Source: Bacteroidales bacterium UBA5762 (GTDB taxonomy: Bacteria > Bacteroidota > Bacteroidia > Bacteroidales > TTA-H9). From it: DNA of 5,106 nucleotides. Numbering within the stretch: position 1 is the stretch's first letter; each line of letters opens with the position of its first letter. Location: contig DIEY01000056.1 of assembly GCA_002418865.1 (NCBI GenBank), positions 1 through 5,106 on the forward strand, in the 5' to 3' direction. The translations under genes were made by a program, and so were the position numbers. Below the pieces are notes generated by a model that did no database searches, had not been told where the DNA came from, and worked only from the letters and a program-made list of their open reading frames with translations. Below are positions 4,926-5,106 of the stretch, piece after piece.

Positions 4926-5106
4926 TTACACTTCCACAAATACTTGCCGCGCGGTGGAAAATCCCAACGTCACGGGTTTGCCTTCAACCGCCAAGGTTAT
5001 CGTCTGATTGAACGGCAGAATCTCGGTCACCGTTACTGGCTGACCCGGTTCTATTTGGTTTTCCTCAAGAAACGCCAGCAAACCCGGGATTTCTTCCGCT
5101 AATTCA
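4926..5106 (-). CDS. DtxR/MntR-family metal-dependent repressor, C-terminal fragment (5' end cut by window)
   Basis: The minus strand is open from the window edge to a TAA at 4928-4926, giving the last 59 residues of a protein. The sequence GQPVTVTEILPFNQTITL, then VEGKPVTLGFSTARQVFVEV at the very end, is typical of the C-terminal FeoA/SH3-like domain of iron- or manganese-dependent DtxR-family repressors. Just before it comes FLEENQIEPGQ, the usual entry into this domain. Family members sense Fe2+ or Mn2+ and repress metal uptake genes. The N-terminal helix-turn-helix and metal-binding dimerisation domain would lie beyond position 5106, so metal specificity cannot be judged. A stand-alone FeoA-like protein is the alternative. 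Composition is about half G+C by eye, like the left flank and unlike the cassette. It is convergent with the cassette. Confidence 0.8.
   Translation of the reverse strand, partial: ELAEEIPGLLAFLEENQIEPGQPVTVTEILPFNQTITLAVEGKPVTLGFSTARQVFVEV

Noticed and set aside
4917..5102. Plus-strand open frame of 61 codons at the right edge.
   Set aside because: The minus strand here encodes a clear FeoA/SH3-like domain of a DtxR-type repressor, so the plus-strand frame is a shadow.

Overview
The window holds a compact, AT-rich three-gene cassette on the + strand (726-4859), set between two GC-richer host genes that are both on the - strand and both cut by the window edges. The left flank (1-569) is the N-terminal part of an XdhC/CoxI-family protein, a maturation factor for molybdenum hydroxylases. 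The right flank (4926-5106) is the last 59 residues of a DtxR/MntR-type metal-responsive repressor, namely its FeoA/SH3-like domain. The flanking proteins suggest a bacterium of medium GC content. A Chloroflexota (Anaerolineae-like) host is my best guess, but this is weak inference.

The cassette genes are tightly packed. The first (726-2651) overlaps the second by 4 nt (ATGA), and the second is separated from the third by 1 nt, so the three should be one transcript with coupled translation. Gene 1 is a 641-aa multidomain DNA-binding protein. It has two helix-hairpin-helix modules like the RNA polymerase alpha-subunit C-terminal domain (alpha-CTD), then a sigma-70 region-4 module, then putative winged-helix segments and a beta-rich C-terminal domain. 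It has no visible sigma region 2. Gene 2 is a 190-aa protein with a probable N-terminal winged helix and a charged C-terminal half that I do not recognise. Gene 3 is a 545-aa GHKL (gyrase/Hsp90/histidine kinase/MutL) ATPase with intact nucleotide-binding boxes, a transducer-like middle, a coiled coil, a Gly/Pro/Asp-rich linker and a C-terminal domain of unknown function.

The 156-bp divergent intergenic region (570-725) is very AT-rich. It holds candidate, partly overlapping promoters facing both ways and a perfect 7-bp inverted repeat just before gene 1. The 66-bp gap at 4860-4925 separates convergent genes and has no convincing terminator. There is no transposase, integrase, tRNA, CRISPR array or toxin in the window.

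Working model (inference): the cassette is a horizontally acquired accessory, possibly defence-related, module. In it a promoter-recognition mimic (alpha-CTD plus sigma region 4) and a small winged-helix partner direct or regulate a DNA-clamp-like GHKL ATPase. I do not recognise it as any named defence system. No nuclease, methyltransferase or other obvious effector is encoded here, so any effector activity would have to lie in the unassigned domains.
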